NCBI RefSeq assembly: GCF_021582875.1
Contig: NZ_CP091138.1
Span: forward strand, 1,736,001-1,800,000
Reading direction: 5' to 3'
Length of the DNA: 64,000 nt
Origin: Microbacterium sp. KUDC0406
GTDB taxonomy: Bacteria; Actinomycetota; Actinomycetes; Actinomycetales; Microbacteriaceae
Under the pieces are notes generated by a model, which was given only the letters and a program-made list of their open reading frames with translations, ran no database searches and was not told where the DNA came from. The position numbers were made by a program, and so were the translations under genes. Shown here one piece after another: positions 29,503-38,154 of the stretch. Each line of letters starts with the position of its first letter. The first letter of the stretch is position 1.

Positions 29503-30741
29503 GTGAGCACCGCCGCTCTCGGAATCCGGATCGCGCGGCAGACCCGACTGCTGACGTGGCTCTTCCTGCTGAACGCCGCGATCCTCACCGTGTACGCCGG
29601 ATTCATCGTCATCCTGGTTCCAGACCAGGTGGCGGCGATCGACGAGGAGAACAAGGTCGCGAACCTCGCGATCGTCATGACGGCATCGTCGATCGCGACG
29701 ATCGTCATCCATCCGCTGATGGGCGCGCTCTCCGATCGCACCCGCAGCAGGCTGGGACGCCGGGCGCCGTGGATCATCATCGGCGGAGCCACCGGCGCGC
29801 TCTTCACGGTACTGCTCGCCGGTGCGACCAGTCTCTGGGTGCTCTGCCTGTACTGGGTTCTGATGATGCTGTGCGTGAACTCGGTGGCCACCGTCGGCTC
29901 GGCCGTCGTTCCCGACCACTTCGCCAGGGAGCGCCTCGGCGTCGCGAGCGCGGTCGTTGCTCTGGGCATCTTCGTGGGAATGGGCGCGGGCGTGGCACTG
30001 GCCGGCATCGCGGTGAACAGCATCGGGATCGGCTATGCCGCCTTCGGCATCGGATTCATGATCGTCTGCGTGCTGTTCGTGGTGTTCAACCGCGACTTCT
30101 CGTCGCGCGACCTGGAGCGCCCGCCGTTCTCATGGCGATCGTTCCTGGCCGGCTTCTGGGTCGATCCGAAACGCTTCCCCGACTTCTGGTGGGCATTCGC
30201 GGGCCGGTTCTTCCTGATCCTCGCCTACCAGAGCGTGCAGTCCTACCTGCTGTACATCCTGCGCGACTACGTCGGACTCTCGAACTCCGAGTCCACAGCG
30301 ATGAGCACACCTATCACCGCCGTGATGCTCGTCGGCGCACTGTTGACGACGTATTTCGTCGGCCGGGTCTCGGATCGCACCGGACGCCGGAAGGCTTTCG
30401 TCTTCCTGGCGTCCGTCATCATGGCCGCCTCGCTCGCGATCCCGTTGCTCGTGCCGTCGGTCGGCGGCATGTTCGCGCTGGCCGCCGTGTTCGGCGTGGG
30501 CTACGGCATCTACATGAGCGTCGACATGGCGCTGATGAACGAGGTCCTTCCCGCCGCGGACCAGGCGGCGAAGGACCTCGGCATCCTGAACATCGCGACC
30601 GCGCTGCCGCAGGCGTTCACGCCCGCCCTGGTCGGCGTGCTGATCCTGCTCAGCGGCGGGTACACGGCGGTGTTCGTCGCCGGGATCGTCTTCGCAGTGC
30701 TCGGCGCGCTCACCGTGATCCCGATCCGGGGCGTGCGATGA
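29503..30741 (+). CDS. MFS / GPH-like transporter
   Basis: The 412-residue protein has about 12 helices. The loop motif SDRTRSRLGRRAPWI is typical of glycoside-pentoside-hexuronide and sucrose-type carriers, with a second half beginning near GRFFLILAYQSVQSYLLY. GTG at 29503 follows AAAGGAG at 29492-29498. The stop overlaps the DUF2804 ATG as ATGA, so the two are co-translated. A sugar or sugar-derivative substrate is likely but not proven. Confidence 0.88.
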   Translation: MSTAALGIRIARQTRLLTWLFLLNAAILTVYAGFIVILVPDQVAAIDEENKVANLAIVMTASSIATIVIHPLMGALSDRTRSRLGRRAPWIIIGGATGALFTVLLAGATSLWVLCLYWVLMMLCVNSVATVGSAVVPDHFARERLGVASAVVALGIFVGMGAGVALAGIAVNSIGIGYAAFGIGFMIVCVLFVVFNRDFSSRDLERPPFSWRSFLAGFWVDPKRFPDFWWAFAGRFFLILAYQSVQSYLLYILRDYVGLSNSESTAMSTPITAVMLVGALLTTYFVGRVSDRTGRRKAFVFLASVIMAASLAIPLLVPSVGGMFALAAVFGVGYGIYMSVDMALMNEVLPAADQAAKDLGILNIATALPQAFTPALVGVLILLSGGYTAVFVAGIVFAVLGALTVIPIRGVR

Positions 30742-31754
30742 CCGGCGTCGACCGCGAGATCACGGTTCCGGTCCCCCTGCTCACGGCGCGGGGCCTGCAG
30801 AATCCGGATGCGATCGGATGGACGCGCACTCCGCTGATCGACACGGATGCGGTGGGCAGGTGCCCGCGGGGATGGGGTCGCACCAAGCGCTGGGAGTATT
30901 GGGCGGTCACCACGCCGACGCACATCATCGCGATGACGATCGGCGCTCTGGACTACGCGAACGTGCGCCAGGTGTGGGTGCTCGACCGGACCACCGGCGA
31001 GGAGATCGACGTCTTCGAGATCGGCGCGCTGTCGCGCGGCGTGCACCTGCCGGGCACGATCGGCCGGGGTTCAGCCACGTCGAACGGACGCCGGGTGTCG
31101 CTGGAGTTCGCCGAGGACGCCGGCTGCACGCTCCTGGTCGCCCGTTCGCCCCGAGTGCGGGTCGACATCGTCGCGACCCGTCCGTCCGAACACGAGGCGA
31201 TGGGCACCGCCGCGCCGTTCAGTCCCTTCCTCGCGGAGTTCACCGTCAAGGACGTCGACCGGCCGGCGCACGGCACGATCACCGTCGACGGCGTGGTGCA
31301 CGAGGTCCCGGCCGGAGCATCCTGGGCGGTGCTCGACCACTTGCGCGGGCGTCTCCCGTACCGCACGCACTGGAACTGGGGCGCAGGCGCAGGGCTGTCA
31401 CGCGGAAGGCGCATCGGGCTGCAGCTGGGCGGTGGCGGTCCGCTCGCGGTGCGGCACGGGGTCTCCCAGAATGCATTCACTCTGGACGGCCGGGTGCACA
31501 AGGTGGCCGGAGCGCTCGAGTGGGACTTCGATCCCGAGGACTGGTCTGCGCCGTGGCACATCACCGGCGACCGCATCGACCTGGCCTTCACGCCGTTCCA
31601 TGTGCGGGCCGCGAGGACCCAGCTGGTGCTGGTCGGATCGGTGACCCACCAGTGTTTCGGACATTACGACGGGCAGGTGCGCGCTGACGAGGGCGAGTGG
31701 ATCGCGGTGGCCGGGATCACCGGCTGGGCGGAGGATGTCCACAACCGCTGGTGA
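30738..31754 (+). CDS. DUF2804 domain-containing protein
   Basis: The 338-residue protein matches DUF2804 throughout: LQNPDAIGWTRTPLIDTD near the start, GRTKRWEYWAV, HWNWGAGAGLSRGRRIGLQ in the middle and DLAFTPFHVRAARTQ near the end. The fold is probably an all-beta lipocalin-like or carbohydrate-active-like structure; no catalytic role is established. ATG at 30738 overlaps the upstream transporter's stop, so it may act on the same substrate. Confidence 0.88.
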   Translation: MTGVDREITVPVPLLTARGLQNPDAIGWTRTPLIDTDAVGRCPRGWGRTKRWEYWAVTTPTHIIAMTIGALDYANVRQVWVLDRTTGEEIDVFEIGALSRGVHLPGTIGRGSATSNGRRVSLEFAEDAGCTLLVARSPRVRVDIVATRPSEHEAMGTAAPFSPFLAEFTVKDVDRPAHGTITVDGVVHEVPAGASWAVLDHLRGRLPYRTHWNWGAGAGLSRGRRIGLQLGGGGPLAVRHGVSQNAFTLDGRVHKVAGALEWDFDPEDWSAPWHITGDRIDLAFTPFHVRAARTQLVLVGSVTHQCFGHYDGQVRADEGEWIAVAGITGWAEDVHNRW

Positions 31755-31807
31755 GCCGCCTGTCGAGCCCCTTCCGTTCGCGGGCGACCACGAGTACCGT
31801 GCCGGGC

Positions 31808-31891
31808 ATGATCATCACTCCTCCCGCTGCCGCAGACGAGTGCCCGGAACTCGACCGGACGATCGCGGCGGCATTGCGAGCCGCGCGATGA
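31808..31891 (+). CDS. Possible 27-residue ORF coupled to the DUF6328 gene
   Basis: The reading frame MIITPPAAADECPELDRTIA... starts at 31808, seven bases after TACCGT (31795-31800), a leaderless arrangement. Its TGA overlaps the next ATG as ATGA. It could be a translated leader that couples the downstream gene. No family is recognised. Confidence 0.35.
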   Translation: MIITPPAAADECPELDRTIAAALRAAR

Positions 31892-32385
31892 CGGTGAATG
31901 ACGGCGACCGCGGTCGCAACGAATCACCGGACAGCCGAGCCGACCGCAACTGGAACGAGCTCATGCAGGAGCTGCGCGTGATGCAGACCGGCACCCAGAT
32001 CCTGACGGGTTTCCTGCTCGCCGTCGCCTTCCAGCCGCGGTTCGCCGACCTCGACGATGTGCAGCGGACCCTGTACGTCGCCCTCGTGGTGGGCGCGGCC
32101 ACCGCGACGGTGCTCGCGTTGGCGCCGGTCGGCCTGCACCGGCTGCTGTTCCATCAGCACCGCAAGCCCGAACTCGTGCGCGTGGCCAACCGACTGGTCA
32201 AGGCGGATCTGGTGGTCATCGGCGCCGTCACCGTCGGGGTGACCGCGCTCATCCTCGATGTCACCCTGAACCGCACGGCTGCCGTGGTGGCGGCGATCAT
32301 CGGCGTGATCGTGGTGCTGGTGCTCTGGGTCGCGCTGCCGATCGGCCTGAAGCGGGATCGCCCCGATCAGACGATCTCCGGCTGA
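31888..32385 (+). CDS. DUF6328 family membrane protein
   Basis: The 165-residue protein has a charged N-terminal 30 residues, then ELMQELRVMQTGTQILTGFLLAVAFQPRF, the recognisable DUF6328 segment. Four hydrophobic helices lie at roughly residues 50-65, 70-92, 110-130 and 135-155. No function is known. ATG at 31888 overlaps the stop of a tiny upstream frame. The 3' end overlaps the convergent glycosylase gene by 19 bp. Confidence 0.85.
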   Translation: MTVNDGDRGRNESPDSRADRNWNELMQELRVMQTGTQILTGFLLAVAFQPRFADLDDVQRTLYVALVVGAATATVLALAPVGLHRLLFHQHRKPELVRVANRLVKADLVVIGAVTVGVTALILDVTLNRTAAVVAAIIGVIVVLVLWVALPIGLKRDRPDQTISG

Positions 32386-33185
32386 CACGTGGGACAGAGC
32401 TGCGCGGATGCCCCGCCGAACACATGGTCGGCGATCGTGTCACCGCACACGGGGCACGCCTGCCCACCTCTCCCGTGCACGGCCATGGCGGCGATCTTGG
32501 CCCGTTTGAGCCCGTCGGCGGGAACCCCGCGACGATCGTCGACCGCTCTGCGCATCACATCGACGACTGCCTGATACAGCCGTGCGCGCTCATCGGTCGT
32601 CAGCGCGGCCGCATGCCTCATCGGCGACAGCCGTGCCCGGTGCAGGATCTCGTCCGAGTACGCATTGCCGATGCCGGCGAGGGAGCGCTGCTCCTGCAGC
32701 AGCGCCTTGATCTGCTTGCGCCGTGATCCCATCGCCCGCTCGAGATCGGCGGAGTCGAAGTCCGGCGAGATCGGATCGGGTCCGAGGCCGGCGACTCCCG
32801 CGACGTCGTCCGGGGCGTCCACCACCCAGGCCGCCGCGGCGAGGAAGTCACCGGTCTCGACGAACTGCATCTGGGCGCCGTCGTCGAGCGTGACCGCGGC
32901 GACCGCGTAGCCGCGGTCATCCGGATCGGGAGTCCCGTCCTGGCGCAGGCGGATCCAGCCGTTGCGCCCGAAGCTCAGCACCAGCCACTGCCCATCCAGA
33001 TCGAAGCCGAGGTACTTGCCGAAGCGCCGCACCCCGTCGATCCGGGCGCCCTCGATGGAGGCCGGCGGCCGGTTCCGGGTCTTCACGATGCGCGGATCCA
33101 CGCCGGAGATCGCCGTGATCACGTGGCCGGCCATCCGCTCGTCGAGCTGTTCTGCGAGCGCCTGCACCTCGGGGGACTCGGGCAT
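32367..33185 (-). CDS. Fpg/Nei family DNA glycosylase-lyase
   Basis: The 272-residue base-excision repair enzyme removes oxidised bases. MPESPEV gives the catalytic Pro (after Met removal) and Glu. The H2TH region includes QEQRSLAGIGNAYSDEILHRA. The C-terminal zinc finger is CPVCGD followed by CPTC, with four cysteines. ATG at 33185 is required to expose the catalytic proline; an upstream in-frame start would bury it. The sequence looks closer to actinobacterial Nei-like proteins than to MutM, with moderate certainty. Confidence 0.9.
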   Translation of the reverse strand: MPESPEVQALAEQLDERMAGHVITAISGVDPRIVKTRNRPPASIEGARIDGVRRFGKYLGFDLDGQWLVLSFGRNGWIRLRQDGTPDPDDRGYAVAAVTLDDGAQMQFVETGDFLAAAAWVVDAPDDVAGVAGLGPDPISPDFDSADLERAMGSRRKQIKALLQEQRSLAGIGNAYSDEILHRARLSPMRHAAALTTDERARLYQAVVDVMRRAVDDRRGVPADGLKRAKIAAMAVHGRGGQACPVCGDTIADHVFGGASAQLCPTCQPEIV

Positions 33186-33380
33186 GCGCCCATCCTGCCA
33201 CTCGGGTGCGACAGAGCCACCGTCGCGGAGCGGAGCCCGCATGGTACGCGTGGCGACCGGCTCTGGGTGTGAATGTCGTCAGAGTCCGTGCCCTGCGGTT
33301 GAGGATGACGGCCGATTGCGGCAACGTGGCCGGGACGCCGCGCTGGACGGTGCGGTGCCGCCAACCGGAAGGAGAGCGCA

Positions 33381-33677
33381 ATGCTCACCCTGACCGAGAA
33401 CGCCAGCACGATCGTGACGACACTCGTCACCCGTCAGACCACCGATCCCGGTGCAGGTCTGCGCATCCACCCCACCGAGTCCGCGACCACGGAGGATCCC
33501 CGGTTCATGGTCTCGGTCGCGCCGGCACCGGAGCCCGGCGACGACGTCGTCGACTCCGAGGGAACCCGCGTGTTCCTCGAGCACGGCGCCTCCGAGGCAC
33601 TCTCCGACAAGGTGCTCGACGCCGGGGTCGACGAGCAGGGATCGGTGTCCTTCACCCTCCTGCCGCAACCGGCCTGA
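33381..33677 (+). CDS. HesB/IscA-fold protein lacking cysteines
   Basis: The 98-residue protein resembles the Fe-S biogenesis (HesB-like) fold: MLTLTENASTIVTTLVTRQ at the N-terminus, GAGLRIHPTE, and VFLEHGASEALSDKVLDAG. A-type carriers use three conserved cysteines, and none is present, so cluster carriage is doubtful. ATG at 33381 follows GGAAGGAGA. A terminator hairpin lies just past the stop. Confidence 0.8.
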   Translation: MLTLTENASTIVTTLVTRQTTDPGAGLRIHPTESATTEDPRFMVSVAPAPEPGDDVVDSEGTRVFLEHGASEALSDKVLDAGVDEQGSVSFTLLPQPA

Positions 33678-33687
33678 ACGATCCACC

Positions 33688-33722
33688 GGAACCGTCGCCT
33701 CCCCCGGGGATGCGGCGGTTCC
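33688..33722. terminator. Terminator hairpin between convergent genes
   Basis: GGAACCG...CGC (from 33688) pairs with GCG...CGGTTCC (to 33722) around a CCCCGGGG-rich loop, followed by GTGTTT on the plus strand. It would serve the HesB-like gene and perhaps the converging channel gene. Confidence 0.6.
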
Positions 33723-33727
33723 GTGTT

Positions 33728-34768
33728 TCACCGGCGATGGCGCAGCCCGCCCCACAGCACCAGCACGAGATGATGCAGCATCCCGGCGAAGACGATCGCC
33801 CACACGACGAGCGCCACGGCGACTCCGATCAGGCCGATCTGCTCGACCGCGGGCAGGCTGTCGACGCGTCCGACCAGGATGGAGGCCACCGAGAACATGC
33901 CGATCGGGAACACCATCGACCACAGCGTCGGCTCGTAGCGCAGGGGCACGCGGTGCACGAAGTGCCGCCAGACCCCGGCCCCGACCAGCGCCGGGATGAG
34001 CCACGCGCAGAACGTCCAGAACACCGCGACGGTCGCCGCCACGAGCGGGCGCACCGCGTCGACCATCGGCGAGTGATCCATGTCGACGACACCGGACCCG
34101 GCCACCACGGCGATCGCCAGGGCACCCATGGTGACCCAGAACGTGGGGTCGAAATCCTGGGGTGTGATCCCGAAGTGCACGATCCGCAGCAGTACGAGGA
34201 TCGCCACCGCGACGTACAGGCTGACGCCGACCGACCACGCCAGCACCGCCAGCATCCCCGCCCACGGCCCGCCGCCGAGCAGCGGCTGCAGCTGCGAGAC
34301 GGCGACGGCCACCGACTGGCTGGCGACCGCCCAGATGAACCAGCTGCCGTTGGTGCGGGCGAGGATCGGCTTGCCGTCGCGGGTGAGCAGCACCTGCCAG
34401 GGCAGCGCGTAGCCGAACACGAACCAGAGCACGACGGCGAACAGCAGCAGCCACAGCGAGATCCCGCCGAACCCGGCCATGCTGAGCCGCACCGCGAGCA
34501 CGTCGGTACCGGCGATGATCGTGAAGAACCCGAACGCCTTCGCCGGGTCGCGCAGATCGGCCACGAGATGCTTGCGGAACGCCGACGCCCGCCAGATGTA
34601 CAGCACCCAGAGCACCGCGTATGCGACGATCGCGATCCACATCAGGATGTCGGAGGGCACCTCCCAGCCGGCGTCGTGCAGTCCGACCGAGATGATGCCC
34701 GTCCCCATCACCAGGGCGAAGTACCCGGGCGCGAGGTGCGCCACCGCGTCGCGGATCGGCGAGGTCAT
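33728..34768 (-). CDS. TDT family (TehA/SLAC1-like) anion channel or transporter
   Basis: The 346-residue protein has about ten hydrophobic helices. The opening HLAPGYFALVMGTGIISVG matches the TDT family, and phenylalanines along the first helices recall the gating residues of TehA/SLAC1. These proteins move monovalent anions, C4-dicarboxylates or sulfite. Substrate cannot be told from sequence. It stands alone on the minus strand, 61 bases from the DUF488 gene. Confidence 0.87.
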   Translation of the reverse strand: MTSPIRDAVAHLAPGYFALVMGTGIISVGLHDAGWEVPSDILMWIAIVAYAVLWVLYIWRASAFRKHLVADLRDPAKAFGFFTIIAGTDVLAVRLSMAGFGGISLWLLLFAVVLWFVFGYALPWQVLLTRDGKPILARTNGSWFIWAVASQSVAVAVSQLQPLLGGGPWAGMLAVLAWSVGVSLYVAVAILVLLRIVHFGITPQDFDPTFWVTMGALAIAVVAGSGVVDMDHSPMVDAVRPLVAATVAVFWTFCAWLIPALVGAGVWRHFVHRVPLRYEPTLWSMVFPIGMFSVASILVGRVDSLPAVEQIGLIGVAVALVVWAIVFAGMLHHLVLVLWGGLRHRR

Positions 34769-34829
34769 GCCTGCAGGCTATCGGGTCGCGCTCCACTCAC
34801 CGGTGCGTCGATCCTCTGCGGTCCGCCCC

Positions 34830-35189
34830 TCATCCTCCGGCTCCGGAGAGCACCTGCTCGAGCACTGTGGCCTCGCTGATGTCGTCTCGCCTCGAGGCCG
34901 TGAGCAGTGTGAGAGGACCCGCTGCGGCGAGCGCCCGCAGCGATGCGAGTGCCTTCTCGCGCTCGGGGCCGGAGAGCTCGGCTCGATAACGCCGCGCGAA
35001 CTCCTCGAACTTCGCCGGGTCGTGCCCGTACCACTTGCGAAGCTCGGACGAGGGCGCGATCTCCTTGCACCACTCGTCGAGGTCGGCGCGCTCCTTGCTG
35101 ACGCCCTGCGGCCAGAGTCTGTCCACGAGCACCCGTTTGCCGTCGGATGACTCTGGATCGTCGTAGATCCGCCGCACCTGCACGCTCAT
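34830..35189 (-). CDS. DUF488 family protein
   Basis: The 119-residue protein shows the YeaO-like DUF488 pattern: VRRIYDDPESSDGKRVLVDRLWPQGVSKE at the start, WCKEIAPSSELRKWYGHDP and LTLLTASR near the end. The biochemical role is unknown; some members sit in stress or metal clusters. ATG at 35189 is the only good start. Confidence 0.88.
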   Translation of the reverse strand: MSVQVRRIYDDPESSDGKRVLVDRLWPQGVSKERADLDEWCKEIAPSSELRKWYGHDPAKFEEFARRYRAELSGPEREKALASLRALAAAGPLTLLTASRRDDISEATVLEQVLSGAGG

Positions 35190-35460
35190 GACCGCTCCCC
35201 TCGCCGCGCCCAGTCTGCCCCTCTTGCCGGGGATTCGCCAAGCAGCCGGGAATCGCCCAGGAGCACTGTCCGGGCGGGCGGATGCGACGTCGAGGCGGGG
35301 CAGGCCGGCCGCACCGTCGGCATGCGCGTGCGGGATGCCGGCCGACTGATCTCACCCCGCCGGAGCAGCCCGTTCACACCCTCGGGTGAGCCGACACGAC
35401 CTGGCGATCGGCACGATCAGCTACGCACGGATCACCGCCGCTGAGGGATCCTCCTGAGCG
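35190..35460. other. 271-bp stretch without a supported gene
   Basis: I see no ribosome site plus conserved frame on either strand. A short frame near 35386-35457 (VSRHDLAIGTISYARITAAE) could be a decayed fragment but matches nothing I recognise. Confidence 0.4.
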
Positions 35461-36024
35461 TCAGTCCCAGTCGAGGTACTCCTCGATCACGACGGCGGTC
35501 TCGATGGGGTGCGTCATGGGGAAGAAGTGGTCGGCACCTGGGATGCTCGTGATGCTGGCGCGATCGGTGGCCGTGGCCTGCAGCGCCTCACCGTTCGCCG
35601 GCGGGGTGACGACGTCCGCGGTCCCCTGGATGATCAGGATCGGGATCGCGGGGGCCAGCGGAGCGTCGTTCTCCTCGACGCCCAGCAGCAGCAGGCCGTT
35701 CACACGATCGGTGTGCGCGCCGGCGAAGGCGCGGGCGACAGTCCCGCCGGCGCCGTGGCCGCCGATCCAGGCGTCCTCGAGCCCGACGTGGTCCATCACG
35801 GCGAGGGCGTCCTCGACGCGCTCCGCCACGGTGCTGTCCTCGGAACGCGCACCGATCCGCAGCACCCGGAATCCGGCCTCCTCCGCGAGGTAGTGACCGA
35901 TCGATCCCAGCGCTCCGCCGTCCATGCCGACGCCTGGGATCAGGACCAGTGCAACCGGACCAGGACCCTCATCGACGTACGAAACGGAGCGGCCATCCGC
36001 CTCGAAGATGCTGTTCTCTGCCAC
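35461..36024 (-). CDS. Short alpha/beta-hydrolase-fold protein without nucleophile serine
   Basis: The 187-residue protein has the fold's landmarks: YVDEGPGPVALVLIPGVGMDG (oxyanion region), the elbow IGGHGAGGTVARAFAG, an acid-site strand LIIQGTADVVTPP and a histidine loop PGADHFFPMTHP. The elbow reads GHGAG where active enzymes have GXSXG, so the nucleophile is glycine and hydrolysis is unlikely. The cap domain is also missing. It may have a binding role, or be a non-catalytic relative. Confidence 0.8.
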   Translation of the reverse strand: MAENSIFEADGRSVSYVDEGPGPVALVLIPGVGMDGGALGSIGHYLAEEAGFRVLRIGARSEDSTVAERVEDALAVMDHVGLEDAWIGGHGAGGTVARAFAGAHTDRVNGLLLLGVEENDAPLAPAIPILIIQGTADVVTPPANGEALQATATDRASITSIPGADHFFPMTHPIETAVVIEEYLDWD

Positions 36025-36221
36025 GGGTGCTCCTCCTGGTGCCGTTCGGGATGTGCCTGAACAACCCTACTTGAGGAGGCCCGTGCCGGTTCAGCTGTGC
36101 CGCGGATGCCGGCATCTCGTGCGTGCCTTGGCACAGGCAGGCGTCGGGGCGCTCACCGGTGCGATGTGCGAGGCCCCAGCTGCCGAGGGCGACGATCACA
36201 GGGTGCACCTGGATGCCGGGT

Positions 36222-36258
36222 TCGGTACGTTACCGAGATCAGGTTGCAGACTGCAACC
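36222..36258. promoter_or_regulatory. Two palindromes upstream of the RibD-like/YCII operon
   Basis: TCGGTACGTTACCGA (36222-36236) and GGTTGCAGACTGCAACC (36242-36258) are perfect inverted repeats six bases apart and end 17 bases before the ATG at 36276. Size and symmetry suit a TetR- or MarR-type repressor. No regulator gene is next to them. Confidence 0.6.
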
Positions 36259-36275
36259 ACTCTCACGGAGGCATC

Positions 36276-36932
36276 ATGTCGCGGGTCCGCGTGAACAACT
36301 TCTCCCTCTCGCTCGACGGCTTCGGCACGGGCGACGGCATCACGACCGAGGCGCCCTTCGGACACGCCGGGGAACGACTGCACGAGTGGATGTTCGCGAC
36401 CAGATTCTGGCGGACGATGGCCGGCGAGCCGGGTGGCTCGACAGGGGTCGACAACGCCTTCGCCGAGCAGCACGGCGTCGGCTTCGGAGCCGAGATCATG
36501 GGCCGCGGCAAGTTCAGCGCGTCGACCGGTCCGTGGACGGACCTCGGCACCGACGACGAGTGGCGCGGCTGGTGGGGTCCCAACCCGCCGTTCCACTCCC
36601 CTGTCTTCGTGCTCACCCACCACCTCCGCCCGTCCATCGAGATGGAGGGCGGCACCGTGTTCCACTTCGTCGATGCGACACCTGAGGAGGCGCTCGAGAT
36701 GGCGCGCGATGCCGCCGGCGATCTCGACGTGCGCGTCGGCGGAGGCGTCACGATGCTGCGGGACTTCCTGGCGTCCGGCCTCATCGAGGTCGCCCACATC
36801 GTGCAGGTTCCGATCCTGCTCGGGCGCGGCGAGCGACTCTGGGACGGGCTCGAGGCGCTCGAGGAGCGCTACGAGGTCGAATCAGTGTCCTCACCGAGCG
36901 GCGTGACGCACCTGACATTCACCCTTCGATGA
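36276..36932 (+). CDS. Dihydrofolate-reductase-family (RibD C-terminal-like) protein
   Basis: The 218-residue protein has RVNNFSLSLDGFGTG near the N-terminus, GRGKFSASTGPW in the middle and VGGGVTMLRDFLASGLIEVAHI before VPILLGRGERLWDG, the standard RibD_C pattern of NADPH-dependent reductases. The substrate is unknown; such proteins often appear in small regulated operons. ACGGAGG precedes the ATG. The YCII gene follows by 16 bases. Confidence 0.9.
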   Translation: MSRVRVNNFSLSLDGFGTGDGITTEAPFGHAGERLHEWMFATRFWRTMAGEPGGSTGVDNAFAEQHGVGFGAEIMGRGKFSASTGPWTDLGTDDEWRGWWGPNPPFHSPVFVLTHHLRPSIEMEGGTVFHFVDATPEEALEMARDAAGDLDVRVGGGVTMLRDFLASGLIEVAHIVQVPILLGRGERLWDGLEALEERYEVESVSSPSGVTHLTFTLR

Positions 36933-36948
36933 CGAGAGAGGAACGACC

Positions 36949-37290
36949 ATGACCCAGTACATCATCTACTTCAACCAGCAGTGGGTCGGCGACCACAGTG
37001 AGGAGTGGTTCGGGGAGCGGGGTCCGCTCGCCAACGCCGTCGTGAACGACATGCGCGACGCCGGAGTACTGGTGTTCGCGGCCGGCGTGGACGAGGACCT
37101 CGACGCGGCGATCACCGCCGACGACACCAGCGGCACGCTGGAGTTCGGATCCGGCCCGTACGCGCCGGGCGAGCAGTACATCGGCGGTCTGACCATCGTG
37201 GACGTGCCCGACGAGGAGACCGCGCGGATGTGGGGCGGCCGGATCGCCGAGGCCTGCGGCTGGCCCCAGCAGATCCGCCGGGTCTACTGA
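36949..37290 (+). CDS. YCII-related domain protein
   Basis: The 113-residue protein has the ferredoxin-like YCII pattern: YIIYFNQQWVGDHSEEW, then a strand-helix core and GGLTIVDVPDEETARMWGGRIAEACGWPQ. YCII proteins are small, dimeric and mostly uncharacterised. GAGAGGAACGACC precedes the ATG. It is co-transcribed with the RibD-like gene. Confidence 0.85.
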   Translation: MTQYIIYFNQQWVGDHSEEWFGERGPLANAVVNDMRDAGVLVFAAGVDEDLDAAITADDTSGTLEFGSGPYAPGEQYIGGLTIVDVPDEETARMWGGRIAEACGWPQQIRRVY

Positions 37291-37679
37291 TCCTGCGGCT
37301 GGAGTCTCTTCCGGATTCCGACGACGAGCGTCACACCCACCGCGTACCAGAGCAGATCCCATGGCGAGAAGCCCGTGCCGAACACGAGCCTCAGCGCAGG
37401 GACGGTCGCACCCCACTGGCCGGGCAGCGGGGTGAGCTGCAGCAGCTCCACGCCGAAGCACCACCCGAGCGCCACCGCCGCCACCGCCCACCACCGGGCT
37501 CGAGGCGCGACGAAGGCGACGAGCAGCACGATCAGCGCGGCGTAGAGGATGTCGCCAGCCGCATCGCTGACGGGGCCCGCCGGGGCCAGCAGATGCACGG
37601 CGAGCCCGGCCGCGACGGTCGCGAGCGCGATCAGCGCGAGGACGGGTCGTCGCGTCGGACCGGATCCGGAGTCAGGCAT
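37284..37679 (-). CDS. DUF2809 family membrane protein
   Basis: The 131-residue protein has four hydrophobic segments and the DUF2809 signature GDILYAALIVLLVAF, plus WCFGVELLQLTPLP before RLVFGTGFSPWDLLWYAVG. The role is unknown. ATG at 37679 is preferred over 37709, which would add an Arg-rich stretch. The 3' end overlaps the YCII gene by 7 bp. Confidence 0.85.
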   Translation of the reverse strand: MPDSGSGPTRRPVLALIALATVAAGLAVHLLAPAGPVSDAAGDILYAALIVLLVAFVAPRARWWAVAAVALGWCFGVELLQLTPLPGQWGATVPALRLVFGTGFSPWDLLWYAVGVTLVVGIRKRLQPQDQ

Positions 37680-37705
37680 CCGCACGCCTCGTCTTCTCTG
37701 GGCGA

Positions 37706-38046
37706 TCACGCATCACGGAGCGCGTCATCGATCAGAGCGCGCAGGTCCGCGTGGGCGGTAGCCCCGTCGTCCGCATACGGCTCCCAACGTTCCAGCTGTG
37801 ACAGGGCCCACCTCCAGTGCGAGCGCCGCAGCGTGATCGGGAGAAGCTGCTCCGAAGGCGGCCAGCCGTACCGGTCGCGCTCGCACACCGACGCGGCAGA
37901 TGCCCGCCACCCCGCGTCACGCACGCAGGAGCCGGCGATCACCGTCTCCATGTTCGCGTCCACGACGTCGATGGCCATCGAGTTGTCCGCGCATCCGTCG
38001 AGCCGCTGCCACAGGCGCACGGGATCTCGATCGTCAGGTGCTGCAT
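37706..38046 (-). pseudogene. Uncharacterised protein, probable one-base frameshift near its start
   Basis: From 38020 (GTG) the frame encodes RLWQRLDGCADNSMAIDVVD to a normal stop at 37706. An upstream ATG at 38046 encodes MQHLTIEIP in another frame; one extra C in the CCC run at 38021-38023 (minus strand) would join them as EIPVRLWQRL, a natural N-terminus. Mid-protein motifs are VREAGW-like (VRDAGWRASA) and YGWPPSEQLLPITLRRSHW. No function is recognised. Confidence 0.5.
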
Positions 38047-38154
38047 CCCGCCATCCTGGCAGAGGCGGTTCCGACTGAAGACGCCTTCGGCGACGGCGGA
38101 GCGCGTCGGCAGCGCGGGCCGTGCACCAGAGAGCCGGTGCGGCAGACTGAACGG

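Noticed and set aside
36082..36290. Possible gene between the hydrolase-like and RibD-like genes (PVQLCRGCRHLVRALAQAG)
   Set aside because: The frame runs through the palindromes and the next ribosome site, with no recognisable domain.
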